Part shown: positions 26,468 to 35,992 of the stretch, in pieces | How the letters are laid out: each line of letters starts with the position of its first letter | How positions within the stretch are numbered: the stretch's first letter is position 1 | NCBI GenBank assembly: GCA_003480165.1 | Contig: QUIQ01000001.1 | Span: forward strand, 124,001-188,000 | DNA: 64,000 nt | From: Firmicutes bacterium AM41-11 | GTDB lineage: Bacteria; Bacillota_I; Bacilli_A; Erysipelotrichales; Erysipelotrichaceae | Reading direction: 5' to 3' | The notes under the pieces: generated by a model | Databases searched by the model: none | What the model saw: only the letters and a program-made list of their open reading frames with translations | Told to the model about the DNA's origin: nothing | Made by a program: the position numbers and the translations under genes

Positions 26468-26544
26468 GTCTTGGTAGCTCAGTTGGATAGAGCAATCGCC
26501 TTCTAAGCGATCGGTCGGGGGTTCGAATCCCTCCCAGGACGCCA
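26468..26544 (+). tRNA. tRNA-Arg (anticodon UCU), CCA encoded
   Basis: A 77-base cloverleaf. The acceptor stem pairs GTCTTGG with CCAGGAC, the D arm has AGCTCAGTTGGATAGAGC, the anticodon stem ATCGC/GCGAT holds the loop CTTCTAA with anticodon TCT (reads AGA), and the T arm has GGGGGTTCGAATCCCTC. The 3' CCA is encoded. It has its own promoter and terminator. It faces the end of the pilus operon. Confidence 0.97.
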
Positions 26545-26563
26545 TTTTTTTATATAATGAACG

Positions 26564-26590
26564 AAATGTCCTTGAAAAGGACATTTTTTT
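26564..26590 (+). terminator. Terminator of tRNA-Arg
   Basis: Stem AAATGTCCTT/AAGGACATTT followed by a run of T. On the other strand it may also slow readthrough from the pilus operon, though without a good T run. Confidence 0.85.
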
Positions 26591-26631
26591 GTTTCCATCA
26601 ATATTATACACTTTTTTTCGCATTATGCCAT

Positions 26632-27216
26632 TTAAGCACAGCGCACAACAACTCGATTTTTTGCATCCAGAGTACAGGTAAATAATGTTAAAGGATATTT
26701 ACCATTCGTCACTTCTTCTACACAATCTGGAGACAAAGCTTCTACTACTTTGACACGATAGATAAAGCGATGTTCTTTGGCATCCGTAAAAATCACTTTC
26801 TGCCCTTCTTTTAAATGCGAAAGCCGACCAAAATGAAACCAGGAATTATGGGCTGCAATAACCATATTCTTTTGATAGATGGACCCATAATAGCGACAAG
26901 GTGCCTGCTTCATTAAGTCATAACTCCACTCACTCGTCACTGGCAGTTTTAAATCTAAAGCCGGTATTTCTATTGTTCCTACACAAGATAAACCATTGAG
27001 TTGAACTTCTGGCATTTCCATATCTGGATTTAAAAGATAATCTTTGATCTTTCCTTCTTTGGATTTGTCGATCTTTTTGGCATAGGCTTCAAGAATCTCT
27101 TTTTGTGCTATATATCCGCGAAAGGTATCAAAGACATTATAGGCACACAAACTAAGTGCGCCTATAATGCAGAGGATTCCCATGTTTTTTAAAACTTTTG
27201 AAAATCTATTTTTCAT
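26632..27216 (-). CDS. Sortase, class uncertain (B/D-like)
   Basis: 194-residue membrane-anchored cysteine transpeptidase. One N-terminal TM helix (MGILCIIGALSLCAYNVF, about 12-30), catalytic His123 in MVIAAHNSW, catalytic Cys181 in LTLFTCTLD and Arg188 in KNRVVVR. No C-terminal TM, unlike the class C sortase in the same operon, so its job may be anchoring the finished pilus to the wall rather than polymerising it; that split is known from other pilus systems and is inferred here. It starts inside the last codons of the second pilin (11-base overlap) with AGGAAAG as ribosome site. Last gene of the pilus operon. Confidence 0.88.
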   Translation of the reverse strand: MKNRFSKVLKNMGILCIIGALSLCAYNVFDTFRGYIAQKEILEAYAKKIDKSKEGKIKDYLLNPDMEMPEVQLNGLSCVGTIEIPALDLKLPVTSEWSYDLMKQAPCRYYGSIYQKNMVIAAHNSWFHFGRLSHLKEGQKVIFTDAKEHRFIYRVKVVEALSPDCVEEVTNGKYPLTLFTCTLDAKNRVVVRCA

Positions 27217-28081
27217 GTTTCTTTCCTAATGCAAACAAGACAATACCCAATAATAAGAACAAAGGTACAGGCCACCATAACTGACCCGTTAAAGGAAGCT
27301 CTTTATCTTTTGTTTCTTTCTTTTCGGTAGTGTTAGTTGCGGTATTCGTTAAAACAATCGTATTTTTTTCTTGTGTAGAACTTTCGGTATATCCACTTGG
27401 AACTTTTGCTTCTAAAACATGATAAGTAAATACATTAGATAAGTTCTCCCATGTATACGACCATTGATTTGTCTCATTTAAAACCTGATTATCGAGTACA
27501 GTCGTTTTTCCACTATTATCTGTTTGAAGCAATTGTACATCAATCGAACTAGGTCGTTTCTCTTTAGAGTCTCCCTTCCAGGTCTTTAGAACATGTAAGG
27601 AAATCGGCTTATCTTCAATATTTTCATCCGAGCCATATTTTAGAACCGTTTCTAAAGATTCGGAATCTTTAATAGTTACTAGACTCACTTGTGGAATGTA
27701 AGTTGTTTGACTCACTTTCATTTCTTGGGCTGAAACTAAATATAAACCCGAAGCAAGATTGGTAAAAATAGCTTTTCCATCCGCATTAGAGCTACATGAA
27801 GCATCGGCTTGAATGCCATCGGCTAAGATATGATTTTCTAAGACATTAGCAACACCTTGCCAACCCTCTTGATCTTTTTGATCCAAAGATACCGGATAAT
27901 GAGAAAAAGCTGGTGTTAAAGTAAACGCATCTCCATCAAAGTTGGCAACGCGATATAAAGAAAGGGACATGCCTTCAACCGGACAAGAGATGGTTAAAGA
28001 AGAAGTTGAATCCGCAAATACCGTTGTACCTAAACAAGCAATAAAGATAAAACATAACAATGTACGCAAGAATTTCTTCAT
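27206..28081 (-). CDS. Minor/basal pilin with LPLTG anchor
   Basis: 291-residue secreted protein. Sec signal peptide (MKKFLRTLLCFIFIACLGTTVFA, about 1-23), an N-terminal pilin-like beta domain, a second Cna-B-like domain (about 155-255: ISLHVLKTWKGD ... YHVLEAKVPSGYTES), then the sorting signal LPLTG, a TM helix and a KKHEK tail. Small pilins in this position usually form the base of the pilus and tie it to the cell wall. It lies 3 bases after the class C sortase gene and overlaps the second sortase gene. Confidence 0.88.
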   Translation of the reverse strand: MKKFLRTLLCFIFIACLGTTVFADSTSSLTISCPVEGMSLSLYRVANFDGDAFTLTPAFSHYPVSLDQKDQEGWQGVANVLENHILADGIQADASCSSNADGKAIFTNLASGLYLVSAQEMKVSQTTYIPQVSLVTIKDSESLETVLKYGSDENIEDKPISLHVLKTWKGDSKEKRPSSIDVQLLQTDNSGKTTVLDNQVLNETNQWSYTWENLSNVFTYHVLEAKVPSGYTESSTQEKNTIVLTNTATNTTEKKETKDKELPLTGQLWWPVPLFLLLGIVLFALGKKHEK

Positions 28082-28084
28082 AGG

Positions 28085-28894
28085 CTATTTTCCTTTCTTT
28101 TTTCTCTTTCGAATAAGTAAGACAATACAAACCAGCACTAGACCAACACACGCAAAGACTAGAAGCGGTCTGATTTGTGCAGCATCCGAACTTACATCCG
28201 TATCACCAGATGAATTTGCGATGCGATGACCACGAACTAATAAACGTTGGGTATTAATACCATATGGGGTACAAGTTACTAAAGTACATAAATCTTTATC
28301 TTCTTCAATTTGTAGCAATTGATAATCTTCGGGATTTACGGTTTCAATTTGATCCACCCGATAGGTACATACCTTTCCATAGACATGTAAAGAGAAGGTA
28401 TCTCCTTTCTTTAAACGATCTAATTCGGTAAAGAGTTTGGCACTTGGTAAACCACGATGACCCGATAAAACACAATGCGTTCCTTTCCCACCTACCGGTA
28501 AACTCGAACCTTCGAGATGTCCAGCCCCAACTTGTAGAACCGAATCATCGACACTATGGTAAATGGCTAACTTACAACGAATCTTAGGAATGGTAATATA
28601 ACCCATCACACCCGTATCATCCGGATTTAATAAACTATTGTATAAACGCGTTTCTTCTTCACTCGGCGTAAAGCGTGCATCATTTGAAACCAATAAAGCA
28701 TTGTATTGCACCGCTGCATCAATAGCTGCTTGTTTCTGAGCTTCATCCATCTTCTCTAAAGCATCAGAATAATGACTGACAACCTTGGATTGATGCAAAG
28801 AATTAAAATAATTACTTACCGTTGGATACAACAGTAAGGACAGGCCTGTAATAAAAACAAGTACTGCAAGTATTGTCGTTAATCGTTTTTTCAT
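28085..28894 (-). CDS. Class C (pilus-polymerising) sortase
   Basis: 269 residues. N-terminal TM helix (about 5-25), catalytic domain with His146 in LSGHRGLPSAKLF, Cys208 in TLVTCTPYG and Arg217 in INTQRLLVRG, then a C-terminal TM helix (VFACVGLVLVCIVLLI) and basic tail, the layout typical of class C. The usual DPF/DPW lid motif is not evident; the equivalent stretch reads YNSLLNPDDTGVMGYI. ATG 28894 follows GAGAGGG by 9 bases. It lies between the two pilin genes, as expected for the enzyme that joins pilin subunits by isopeptide bonds. Confidence 0.92.
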   Translation of the reverse strand: MKKRLTTILAVLVFITGLSLLLYPTVSNYFNSLHQSKVVSHYSDALEKMDEAQKQAAIDAAVQYNALLVSNDARFTPSEEETRLYNSLLNPDDTGVMGYITIPKIRCKLAIYHSVDDSVLQVGAGHLEGSSLPVGGKGTHCVLSGHRGLPSAKLFTELDRLKKGDTFSLHVYGKVCTYRVDQIETVNPEDYQLLQIEEDKDLCTLVTCTPYGINTQRLLVRGHRIANSSGDTDVSSDAAQIRPLLVFACVGLVLVCIVLLIRKRKKKGK

Positions 28895-28922
28895 ATTACA
28901 ACCCTCTCCCCACTGTTGCAAA

Positions 28923-28942
28923 GGGAATGATTCTTCATTCCC
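28923..28942 (-). terminator. Hairpin between major pilin and sortase genes
   Basis: Perfect eight-base-pair stem GGGAATGA/TCATTCCC with loop of four. The T run after it is poor, so it may be a partial terminator or an mRNA-stabilising stem that keeps pilin mRNA above sortase mRNA. Confidence 0.5.
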
Positions 28943-28965
28943 TCTACAACTAAATTTAAAATCAA

Positions 28966-30408
28966 TTATTTTGTACTAGCTCTTCGCTTTGAAATTAATA
29001 CATATCCAGATAAAACAACTAGAACGATACCAGCAAGATAAATCAAAGTAGTACCCATACCACCTGTACTAGGTAATTCAATTCCTGAGTTATTCTTGAC
29101 TTTTACATCGTCAGTAATTGCAGTACCATTTAAATTAATCGAACCATCTTCTCCAATTTCAATTATTTGAATCTTTTTCAATAAGTTATATCCATCTGGC
29201 GCTTTTGTTTCTTTCAAATAATATGTACCAGCTTTTAAACCTTCAATATCAATACGACCATTATCAAGTGAAGTTAAAGTTGCATTTCCATCTGCAGCAA
29301 AACGATATTTATTCGTATCATTATTTAAAGTAAATTTAAGTGTTTTCGATTCATCCGTACAATTTGGATCTGTTGATAACATGAATTCTGCACCTGCAAG
29401 TGCTTGATCATTTTTCGTATATTTAAATACTGGAATTCCAAATGTTTTTGTGATTGTTTCAGAGTCTTCAGTAGTTGTATTATTATCTCCATAAGTTAGA
29501 TGTGTGGTATTTTTCATTTCTTCCTTAACTACAGCATCATCTTTAACAGTAGCAGAATATTGAAAGATAATTTTAGTTATAATACCATCATCAATTTTGC
29601 TTCTGTAGTTGTTATAGAAAACATCAGTGAATGAGATATCAAAAGTACACTTATCAGCAGGTCCTTTTTGTACCACAAAATCACCATAAGTTAAATTAGT
29701 TCCATCACTTAGATGTGCTTGTAAAATACCATCAAAATCTAAATGCGAATCCATTGTATCATGTAAGACATAATTCTTAGCGCCTGGTTCTACATTAATA
29801 GTAGTTTGGTAAACAACTTGCTCTCCTATATTAGCAGAGTTATTAGGTACTAGATTATCCGTATGTCCATCTTTAGCAATTTTCTTCTCTACAGTTGGTG
29901 CTACGTTCTTATCACGAACTGTAACTTCTGGATTTGTGGTATCTAAACTACAAAGTGCACCAACAGTTGATCCGACTAAATAATATCCTAAGTCTAATTT
30001 ATCAATTGTAGCAGTTGTTGCCCCTGCATCAGGAGTAACTGTTTGTGTTGCACTAACATTATTTTTCTTTGCATAAGCCAATGCCTTTTGAGCAAATTCA
30101 CGGTAATCTTTATCTGATTTCTTAGCATCAAATTCTACATAGCCATCATTATTTATTGTTAAATAACCTTCTTGTTGAGCAGAATTAATAAATCCATCCC
30201 ATTTGTCTCCATTTTTTACATACGAATAAAGTTCTTTATCTTTGTCATAACTTTTTAATGTTAATATTTTATAGACATTATACGTTTCTCCAGCATTTGC
30301 GGGATTAATGGTAATCTTACCTGTTCCCTCAGCTTTTACATTCGTGCCCATCGAAAATACCATCGCAAATGCAAATAGCATAGCTGCGATTTTCTTAATT
30401 AGTTTCAT
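28966..30408 (-). CDS. Major pilin, isopeptide-forming, LPSTG anchor
   Basis: 480-residue SpaA/FimA-type backbone pilin. Signal peptide about 1-26 (ends NVKAEG), N-terminal domain, a mid domain from about residue 170 (PTVEKKIAKDG, a candidate site for the linking lysine), a C-terminal Cna-B domain with the E-box YYLKETKAPDGYN, then LPSTGG, a TM helix and the tail SKRRASTK. A classic WxxxVxVYPK pilin motif is not evident. It follows the tip adhesin after 13 bases and precedes the class C sortase after a hairpin. Base composition looks more AT-rich than the housekeeping genes around it. Confidence 0.92.
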   Translation of the reverse strand: MKLIKKIAAMLFAFAMVFSMGTNVKAEGTGKITINPANAGETYNVYKILTLKSYDKDKELYSYVKNGDKWDGFINSAQQEGYLTINNDGYVEFDAKKSDKDYREFAQKALAYAKKNNVSATQTVTPDAGATTATIDKLDLGYYLVGSTVGALCSLDTTNPEVTVRDKNVAPTVEKKIAKDGHTDNLVPNNSANIGEQVVYQTTINVEPGAKNYVLHDTMDSHLDFDGILQAHLSDGTNLTYGDFVVQKGPADKCTFDISFTDVFYNNYRSKIDDGIITKIIFQYSATVKDDAVVKEEMKNTTHLTYGDNNTTTEDSETITKTFGIPVFKYTKNDQALAGAEFMLSTDPNCTDESKTLKFTLNNDTNKYRFAADGNATLTSLDNGRIDIEGLKAGTYYLKETKAPDGYNLLKKIQIIEIGEDGSINLNGTAITDDVKVKNNSGIELPSTGGMGTTLIYLAGIVLVVLSGYVLISKRRASTK

Positions 30409-30421
30409 TTTCCTTTTTCTC

Positions 30422-33400
30422 CTATTTTCTATCGTTTTTGCACACTTTATATTTTTTCAGCATTAGCAAGCTACCCAAGAGCATCAAAGTAATACCTGCT
30501 AGTCTGTAACAAAGAGTTCCACTGCTACCAGTCGATGGTAGTTGTTTTGTACGGTTTTGATTTGTAATGGTTACCGTATCGCCATTTGAAACTTCATTTT
30601 TACCATAAGAAGTATAGAATTCCTTCCCATTAATAGTATGAACATTTGAATCTTTAATCGGTTTGCCATCATCATCTAATTCATAGACATAATAGGTTTT
30701 AGGATTCTTTGCATCCACATCTAAATTTGTAAACTTACATGTCGAATCAGTTTGATCTTCTCCATAAGTAATGGAAGCAGTTTGGATTGGCTTCGAATCA
30801 TTTTGATTTTCAAAAAGACCAAATGTATAAGTTCCTTTAACTGGACTTACCTTTTTATTTCCTGCATCTATAAATTCTTTTTGTACTGTAATCTCGCCTT
30901 TATGATTTGTCACAGTCAATTCGTAAGTAGACGAATATTGTTTATCAATTTTAGAATCTTTGATACATTCTTTTACATAATCCGAATAATCTGTCTGATC
31001 TTTTTCAATTCTTGGCACCATGATATAAAAAGAATTATTCTCCTTTTCATAACCAGTTGGTGCTATCGTTTCAGTAACCTTATAGACCGTGTTATAAGCT
31101 AAAGCACTATCTCCACTACCACCTAAAAGTAAAGTTCCATCATCTTCTGTTGTTCCAGACCAAGTTCTGCTTGTACTTTCTTCAAAGGTACCATCATCTA
31201 ATCTTTTACATGCAACGACTTTAAATTCAGCTCCAGATAAAGACTTAGATAAATCATTTGCATCTTGCTTAAGAATGTTTAACAGGATGCTATCACCGGC
31301 CGAAACAGATCCACTTGCGTTATAAGAATAACCTTCCTCTGTTACAGAAGATTGATCTGAAGGTTTATAACCCTCCCAATACGCAACGTTAGAGAAATCC
31401 ACTTTCTGTCCTGGACCAACTTTTACTGTAGTCGTATACGTAATAGTAATTGCTTTATCACTAGGAACCAAAATTTCTAAAATATTCTTATCTTTATTTA
31501 ATGAAGGCGTAATTTCATTTGTAACATCATTATTATTAGAATCAACTGCTTTAATTGATTTCGAATCTAAAATCAATGTATCGCTAAGTTTATCAATTAA
31601 TTTAAGCTTTGCTCCATCTTTTGATAGTTGTTGTCCTAATGGATTACTCTTAATAGTAAATGTCACCTTTTCAGCATTCTTTTTACTGACACTTTTTAAG
31701 AGATTTTTATCTTTGATTGTTGCCTGAGATGTTGCATTATTTATCTCATTTCCCTCATTGTCTTGAAGAGTAACTTTATTTTCAAATGTTTTATCTTGAC
31801 CCGATAGCAAAGCATCTCGATCAACTACTTTACAAACTACTTGAACGTCAACCGCATATTTATCAGGTTCTTCATCTGCCCCTGATTTTTTAAAGTCTCC
31901 TAACGCAATATACGCTTTTTTCCCTTTAACATAATATGTTGTAGTTCGAGAAACACCTTTATCCGAAGAAGCTGTAATTGTTTTTTTCGACCAACCATCA
32001 TTCTCTAAACCATCAATAGTTTTAGACTCAATAGTTCCCTGGTTGTCTCCTACCCATTTAACTCGAATATAGGCTAGCTCCATTCCATCTGGAATATTTT
32101 CTAGTACTCGATAAGTACCTGAAAGGTCACCCGCATAGTTTAATTTAAATGCCCAAGCAGCATATTGACCGGCTCCAGTATCTTTTAAACCATCTTGATA
32201 TATTGTAGAAGCATTTTCTCCTGTTCCGCTTACAGTTGTTGTAACTGTCTTTCCATCATATGTAAAGGTTTGCCCAAGCTCTTTTAAAATATCTCCTCCA
32301 CCACATAAATATTCTCGTGCATCACCTCGTTTAATATAATTTGCATCATCATCTCTCGTATAGATTTCATTTTTAAACTGATACTGATCACGATAATTTT
32401 TTGGTAAAGACTGAGGCTCTGTACAAAGTACAATATATACATGTCCAGCATCACCTAGTTTAATCGTTTCTTTCGCTTTCAATGTCAACTCACTATATTG
32501 GTTATTTCCACTAAAATTTTTACTATTCGAAAATGATTTCTCAAATTTATCAGTTATCTCATTTAGTTTTACACTACTCTGCAATTCATCAAAGTCTTGG
32601 TAACTACTAACAGTTTTATCTTTAGGAAGATTTCCTTGATAAACTCCTACAAGTGAATCATCATGGATCAATGAATCTGTTAGATTCAAATCGTTAGAAA
32701 TCGCATCTTTAAAAGAAATATTTTCTTTAATAGCGGTACCACTTACATCAATAACCCAATACAGTTTTCCTTTTTGCCATGATGTTGCATTTTCTTTAGG
32801 CTCTTGATAATACCAATATGCTTTTGAAACATCTAACTTGTAATTTCCTGTAATGTTTACACTCGTTGAAGAATTCAAATTATTTATAGGGAAAGTATTA
32901 TTTCCATTAGTAACATTTCCATTAATCGTGAAAGTATTATTGACGGTTGTCGTTCCATAAGTATCTTGATTAACAGGTTTTGCGTAATATGTTAGCTGGT
33001 ATGCATAATTTTTATCTTCCCAACCCAATTTGCTAGGTATCAACTTAAAAGTAGTTAAACCATCAATCTTTAGCCATTTCGTATCTTTGATTTCATACTT
33101 ATTCGTTTCTGCATTATAGGAAGTTGCATCAATTCGAGCATATCCAACATACTGCATATTTTCAGGACTTAGTTTATCCTGCATGGTAAGTTCTGTTGCG
33201 TCAAATGCACCCAAAGATTGATTCACATTAACTACATAAGGATAACTACCTTCTGGCACATCAAATGATGAATCTGAAGAAGTATCTTTTTTTACTGTGC
33301 CATCTTTTACTACATAACGATCATCCGACATCTTAAATGTTTGGTCAGATGTAATTTTCTCTCCACGTGATTTGTTATTCCAATGATAATCTCCAATAGT

Positions 33401-35239
33401 ATTCTTAGCATAAACTCTATCTATATATGTTTCATCAAATCGCTTCTCACCATTAGATGCCGAAACCAAGAAACGGTTTCCAATATAAATTTGATCTGAT
33501 TGAATGGCCGCAAAAGCTTCTGGCTGAACAGTAAGACTGTATGTAACTTTATAAGAATCACCCGGATTTACCATAAAGCCTTCGTTTATACCAGATAATT
33601 CAAAACCTGTTAAATCTGAACCCTTCCAGTCTATTTGATACTCTGATGAATCTACTTCAGTAAAATCTTTATCTCCATCACGTTTAATAGATAAATTAAA
33701 ACTCGATTTATCATAGTTTACATATGGTAGAGCTCTAGAATCTACTCTGTAGTTATCGTTATAGTTTAAAAAATCATAGAATTTAAAATCTTTTAAAGAA
33801 TAATTACTGTTATCTTTATTTAGAGAAAAATTCAATTGATATTTAATGGTATATGAACCATCCGAATTCTTTTTGATCTCCGTGCTCGTTCCATTCGACT
33901 TATTCATTGAATAGTTGACACTTGGTGTAAATTTTGAAGTAGCATATGATCTCTTATTCTCCTTAGAAAAAACTACGGCATTATTAATCATAGATTTCGT
34001 TTCCGAACTTATACCATTCTTCAATTTCACAAAATAAGTCAGTGTTCTAGTTTCTCTTGCAGCCATATCTCCGATTTTCCAGACCAAACTATTGTTAATT
34101 GTTGATCCTTCTTTAGGCACTTCTGTATCAGAAGTTTTATTTTCTAAATAAATAAAACCTGTATCTGTACCACCTGTTTGATATGGGTTTTGACCATTTG
34201 CTCTACTATTTAATTTCTGAGCTGTATTAGTAACATTCATATATGTTACTTGGTCTGAATCACTAGTAAATGCATCCACTACAGAAACATCGGGACATCC
34301 ATCTTCTCCAGCTGTAACCGTAACAGTATACTGAAGAAAATCACCATCTTTTGTTGAAACGACTTTCGTTCCATGATCTTTCTTAATATCAACTTTTCCA
34401 TACTTGGAAATCGGATCTTCACCAAAATTCAAAGTGTAGTTTTTATCAGCAAGCGTTAAATTCGTCTTCCCATTAGCAGGCAACTTACTTAAATTAACTT
34501 GTCCAGATACGGAAAAATTTCCTGTGATTGTCGTATGTTGCGTATCTAGTAATTGTTGAAGATACGATTCGTTAAAGGTTACGCGTATTTTTTTTGTATT
34601 TTCATCAACAGATACGGTTCCTACTGCAGTTCCACCATCATACAGAACTTCTTTTGCTTCACCAGCCACATGACGAAGAAAATCTGGAAGATCATATGTC
34701 AAAGTGCAATTAAATTTATTCTTTAACATTTCTGTAGTTATGTTTTTAAAACTAACCGCTAATTTAATTTCAGCATCTCCAGGTATCTTTTGTGATTCAT
34801 CTCCCGTTATATCTACCCAAGTCTTTGTTGTTGCATTTGGATCCGTATTATACTGCAAAGTAACAGATTGCAACTTATCTTTATTCTTAGGATCACTTAA
34901 ATCGAAACCATCCGAACTTACCGTTTCATCAGATTGACTCTCATCTTCTGTTTCATCTTCTGTCTGTTCTGAAGGTTGGGTTGTTTGTTCTTCATTATTT
35001 GTGGAAGGTTCATTTTGCGTGGAAGAATCTTCTGTATTAGTAGATGGTTCTTCTTCTACAACCGGTTGTTCGTTTTGGGTTTGATCTTCGTTTGTTGTTT
35101 GAACCGGTTCTTCTTGATACAGTGTTTTACTTTGTACTGCACTAGATGGAAGCAAAGTAAAACAAGTACATAGAACAATAAAACAAGAAAGTACGGTTTT
35201 AAATAACTTCCCTATCAGAGCTTTTCTTTTGTTGTGCAC
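30422..35239 (-). CDS. Large pilus tip adhesin with LPSTG anchor
   Basis: 1605 residues. Signal peptide (about 1-37), then an acidic, Gln/Thr/Ser-rich linker (about 45-110, many E, T and Q), then repeated isopeptide/DUF11-like beta domains resembling collagen-binding and fimbrial adhesins. Two Cna-B domains lie near the C-terminus (about 1355-1460 with YKVTETIAPTGYEK, and about 1465-1570), followed by LPSTG, a TM helix and a basic tail. The start is GTG (35239): GGAGGGAG lies about 5 bases upstream and no ATG fits. It lies 15 bases after the signal-peptidase-like gene. The ligand is unknown. Confidence 0.9.
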   Translation of the reverse strand: MHNKRKALIGKLFKTVLSCFIVLCTCFTLLPSSAVQSKTLYQEEPVQTTNEDQTQNEQPVVEEEPSTNTEDSSTQNEPSTNNEEQTTQPSEQTEDETEDESQSDETVSSDGFDLSDPKNKDKLQSVTLQYNTDPNATTKTWVDITGDESQKIPGDAEIKLAVSFKNITTEMLKNKFNCTLTYDLPDFLRHVAGEAKEVLYDGGTAVGTVSVDENTKKIRVTFNESYLQQLLDTQHTTITGNFSVSGQVNLSKLPANGKTNLTLADKNYTLNFGEDPISKYGKVDIKKDHGTKVVSTKDGDFLQYTVTVTAGEDGCPDVSVVDAFTSDSDQVTYMNVTNTAQKLNSRANGQNPYQTGGTDTGFIYLENKTSDTEVPKEGSTINNSLVWKIGDMAARETRTLTYFVKLKNGISSETKSMINNAVVFSKENKRSYATSKFTPSVNYSMNKSNGTSTEIKKNSDGSYTIKYQLNFSLNKDNSNYSLKDFKFYDFLNYNDNYRVDSRALPYVNYDKSSFNLSIKRDGDKDFTEVDSSEYQIDWKGSDLTGFELSGINEGFMVNPGDSYKVTYSLTVQPEAFAAIQSDQIYIGNRFLVSASNGEKRFDETYIDRVYAKNTIGDYHWNNKSRGEKITSDQTFKMSDDRYVVKDGTVKKDTSSDSSFDVPEGSYPYVVNVNQSLGAFDATELTMQDKLSPENMQYVGYARIDATSYNAETNKYEIKDTKWLKIDGLTTFKLIPSKLGWEDKNYAYQLTYYAKPVNQDTYGTTTVNNTFTINGNVTNGNNTFPINNLNSSTSVNITGNYKLDVSKAYWYYQEPKENATSWQKGKLYWVIDVSGTAIKENISFKDAISNDLNLTDSLIHDDSLVGVYQGNLPKDKTVSSYQDFDELQSSVKLNEITDKFEKSFSNSKNFSGNNQYSELTLKAKETIKLGDAGHVYIVLCTEPQSLPKNYRDQYQFKNEIYTRDDDANYIKRGDAREYLCGGGDILKELGQTFTYDGKTVTTTVSGTGENASTIYQDGLKDTGAGQYAAWAFKLNYAGDLSGTYRVLENIPDGMELAYIRVKWVGDNQGTIESKTIDGLENDGWSKKTITASSDKGVSRTTTYYVKGKKAYIALGDFKKSGADEEPDKYAVDVQVVCKVVDRDALLSGQDKTFENKVTLQDNEGNEINNATSQATIKDKNLLKSVSKKNAEKVTFTIKSNPLGQQLSKDGAKLKLIDKLSDTLILDSKSIKAVDSNNNDVTNEITPSLNKDKNILEILVPSDKAITITYTTTVKVGPGQKVDFSNVAYWEGYKPSDQSSVTEEGYSYNASGSVSAGDSILLNILKQDANDLSKSLSGAEFKVVACKRLDDGTFEESTSRTWSGTTEDDGTLLLGGSGDSALAYNTVYKVTETIAPTGYEKENNSFYIMVPRIEKDQTDYSDYVKECIKDSKIDKQYSSTYELTVTNHKGEITVQKEFIDAGNKKVSPVKGTYTFGLFENQNDSKPIQTASITYGEDQTDSTCKFTNLDVDAKNPKTYYVYELDDDGKPIKDSNVHTINGKEFYTSYGKNEVSNGDTVTITNQNRTKQLPSTGSSGTLCYRLAGITLMLLGSLLMLKKYKVCKNDRK

Positions 35240-35254
35240 AATACTCCCTCCAAT

Positions 35255-35794
35255 CTATTCAATCCATCCAATTTGATGCAATGGCCAAATCCGAAATACT
35301 AAATGATATTTGATCTTTTCTTTCGCAACATCACCAATCACCGTATTCCTTGAATCAATGGATGATTTTCTTTTATCCCCTACACAAAAATAATGTGAGG
35401 CTTTTACTTTATGCAGATAGTCAATGTTCGAGTTCCCTATTTCATCTTTCTTTAGATAGGGTTCTTTCAAGACTTGTCCATCCACAGAGAGTTTGCCATT
35501 TTCGTCCATATCCACTTCTTGACCACCTTGGGCAATGACACGACGCACCAACAATTTCTTACCGTGCCAAAAGGCAATGACATCTCCATTTTTTACTTCT
35601 TGTTTAGGCATGCTTAGAACAATTTGACCTGGCTCTAAAGTGGGTTCCATCGATGAACCATAAATCTTTAAAACAGGCACGCAAAAAACCATGAATAAAA
35701 CCAAGAACATAACCATGCCAAGAAAAAGTTTTTTAGCTAAAGATTTACCATTCACATTCCGTTTCTTTGATTGAATCTTTCTACTTTCCTTCAT
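35255..35794 (-). CDS. Pilus-locus signal-peptidase-I-like protein (SipA-like)
   Basis: 179 residues: N-terminal TM helix (about 22-42) and an extracellular signal peptidase I fold. The nucleophile box YGSSMEPTL keeps its serine (Ser48). The box that normally has the general-base lysine (VKRV) reads LLVRRVIAQGG, so Lys is replaced by Arg84; I checked the codon (CGT). The last box GDKRKSSIDSR is close to the usual GDNRxxSxDSR. In streptococcal pilus loci, SipA homologues with altered active sites act as assembly chaperones, so this may be a non-peptidase helper. First gene of the pilus operon; about 110-base leader. Confidence 0.85.
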   Translation of the reverse strand: MKESRKIQSKKRNVNGKSLAKKLFLGMVMFLVLFMVFCVPVLKIYGSSMEPTLEPGQIVLSMPKQEVKNGDVIAFWHGKKLLVRRVIAQGGQEVDMDENGKLSVDGQVLKEPYLKKDEIGNSNIDYLHKVKASHYFCVGDKRKSSIDSRNTVIGDVAKEKIKYHLVFRIWPLHQIGWIE

Positions 35795-35907
35795 CTTGAC
35801 GTATCCTGTACCTAAACCTTCATGGATTTGTTAGAATATTGTACTTTTTGAAACATATTATTTTACATAGTTCATTTTGGACAAACACAACATCCATAAA
35901 CTCCTAT

Positions 35908-35937
35908 ATTTTACTATGTAAACGTATACTATGTAAA
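35908..35937 (-). promoter_or_regulatory. Pilus operon promoter with repeats and a cre match
   Basis: Minus strand TTTACA (35937-35932), 18 bases, TAAAAT (35913-35908). The -35 is part of TTTACATAGT, repeated 15 bases on (35922-35913) and again inverted at 35862-35871. ATGTAAACGTATACT (35916-35930), lying between the -35 and -10, fits the relaxed cre consensus WTGNAANCGNWNNCW. Regulation by CcpA or by a second repeat-binding factor is inferred. Confidence 0.5.
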
Positions 35938-35992
35938 GATTTTCTTTTAAAATGTATTGGCAAAAAATGCAAAAATCAAAATAATTTATGCC

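Noticed and set aside
26468..26544. tRNA 3' end as an attachment site (attL/attR)
   Set aside because: No second copy of the tRNA 3' end and no integrase gene were seen in the window.
30752..31102. 116-codon open frame antisense to the tip adhesin
   Set aside because: Hydrophobic shadow of an Asp/Thr-rich repeat protein; no ribosome site or recognisable domain.
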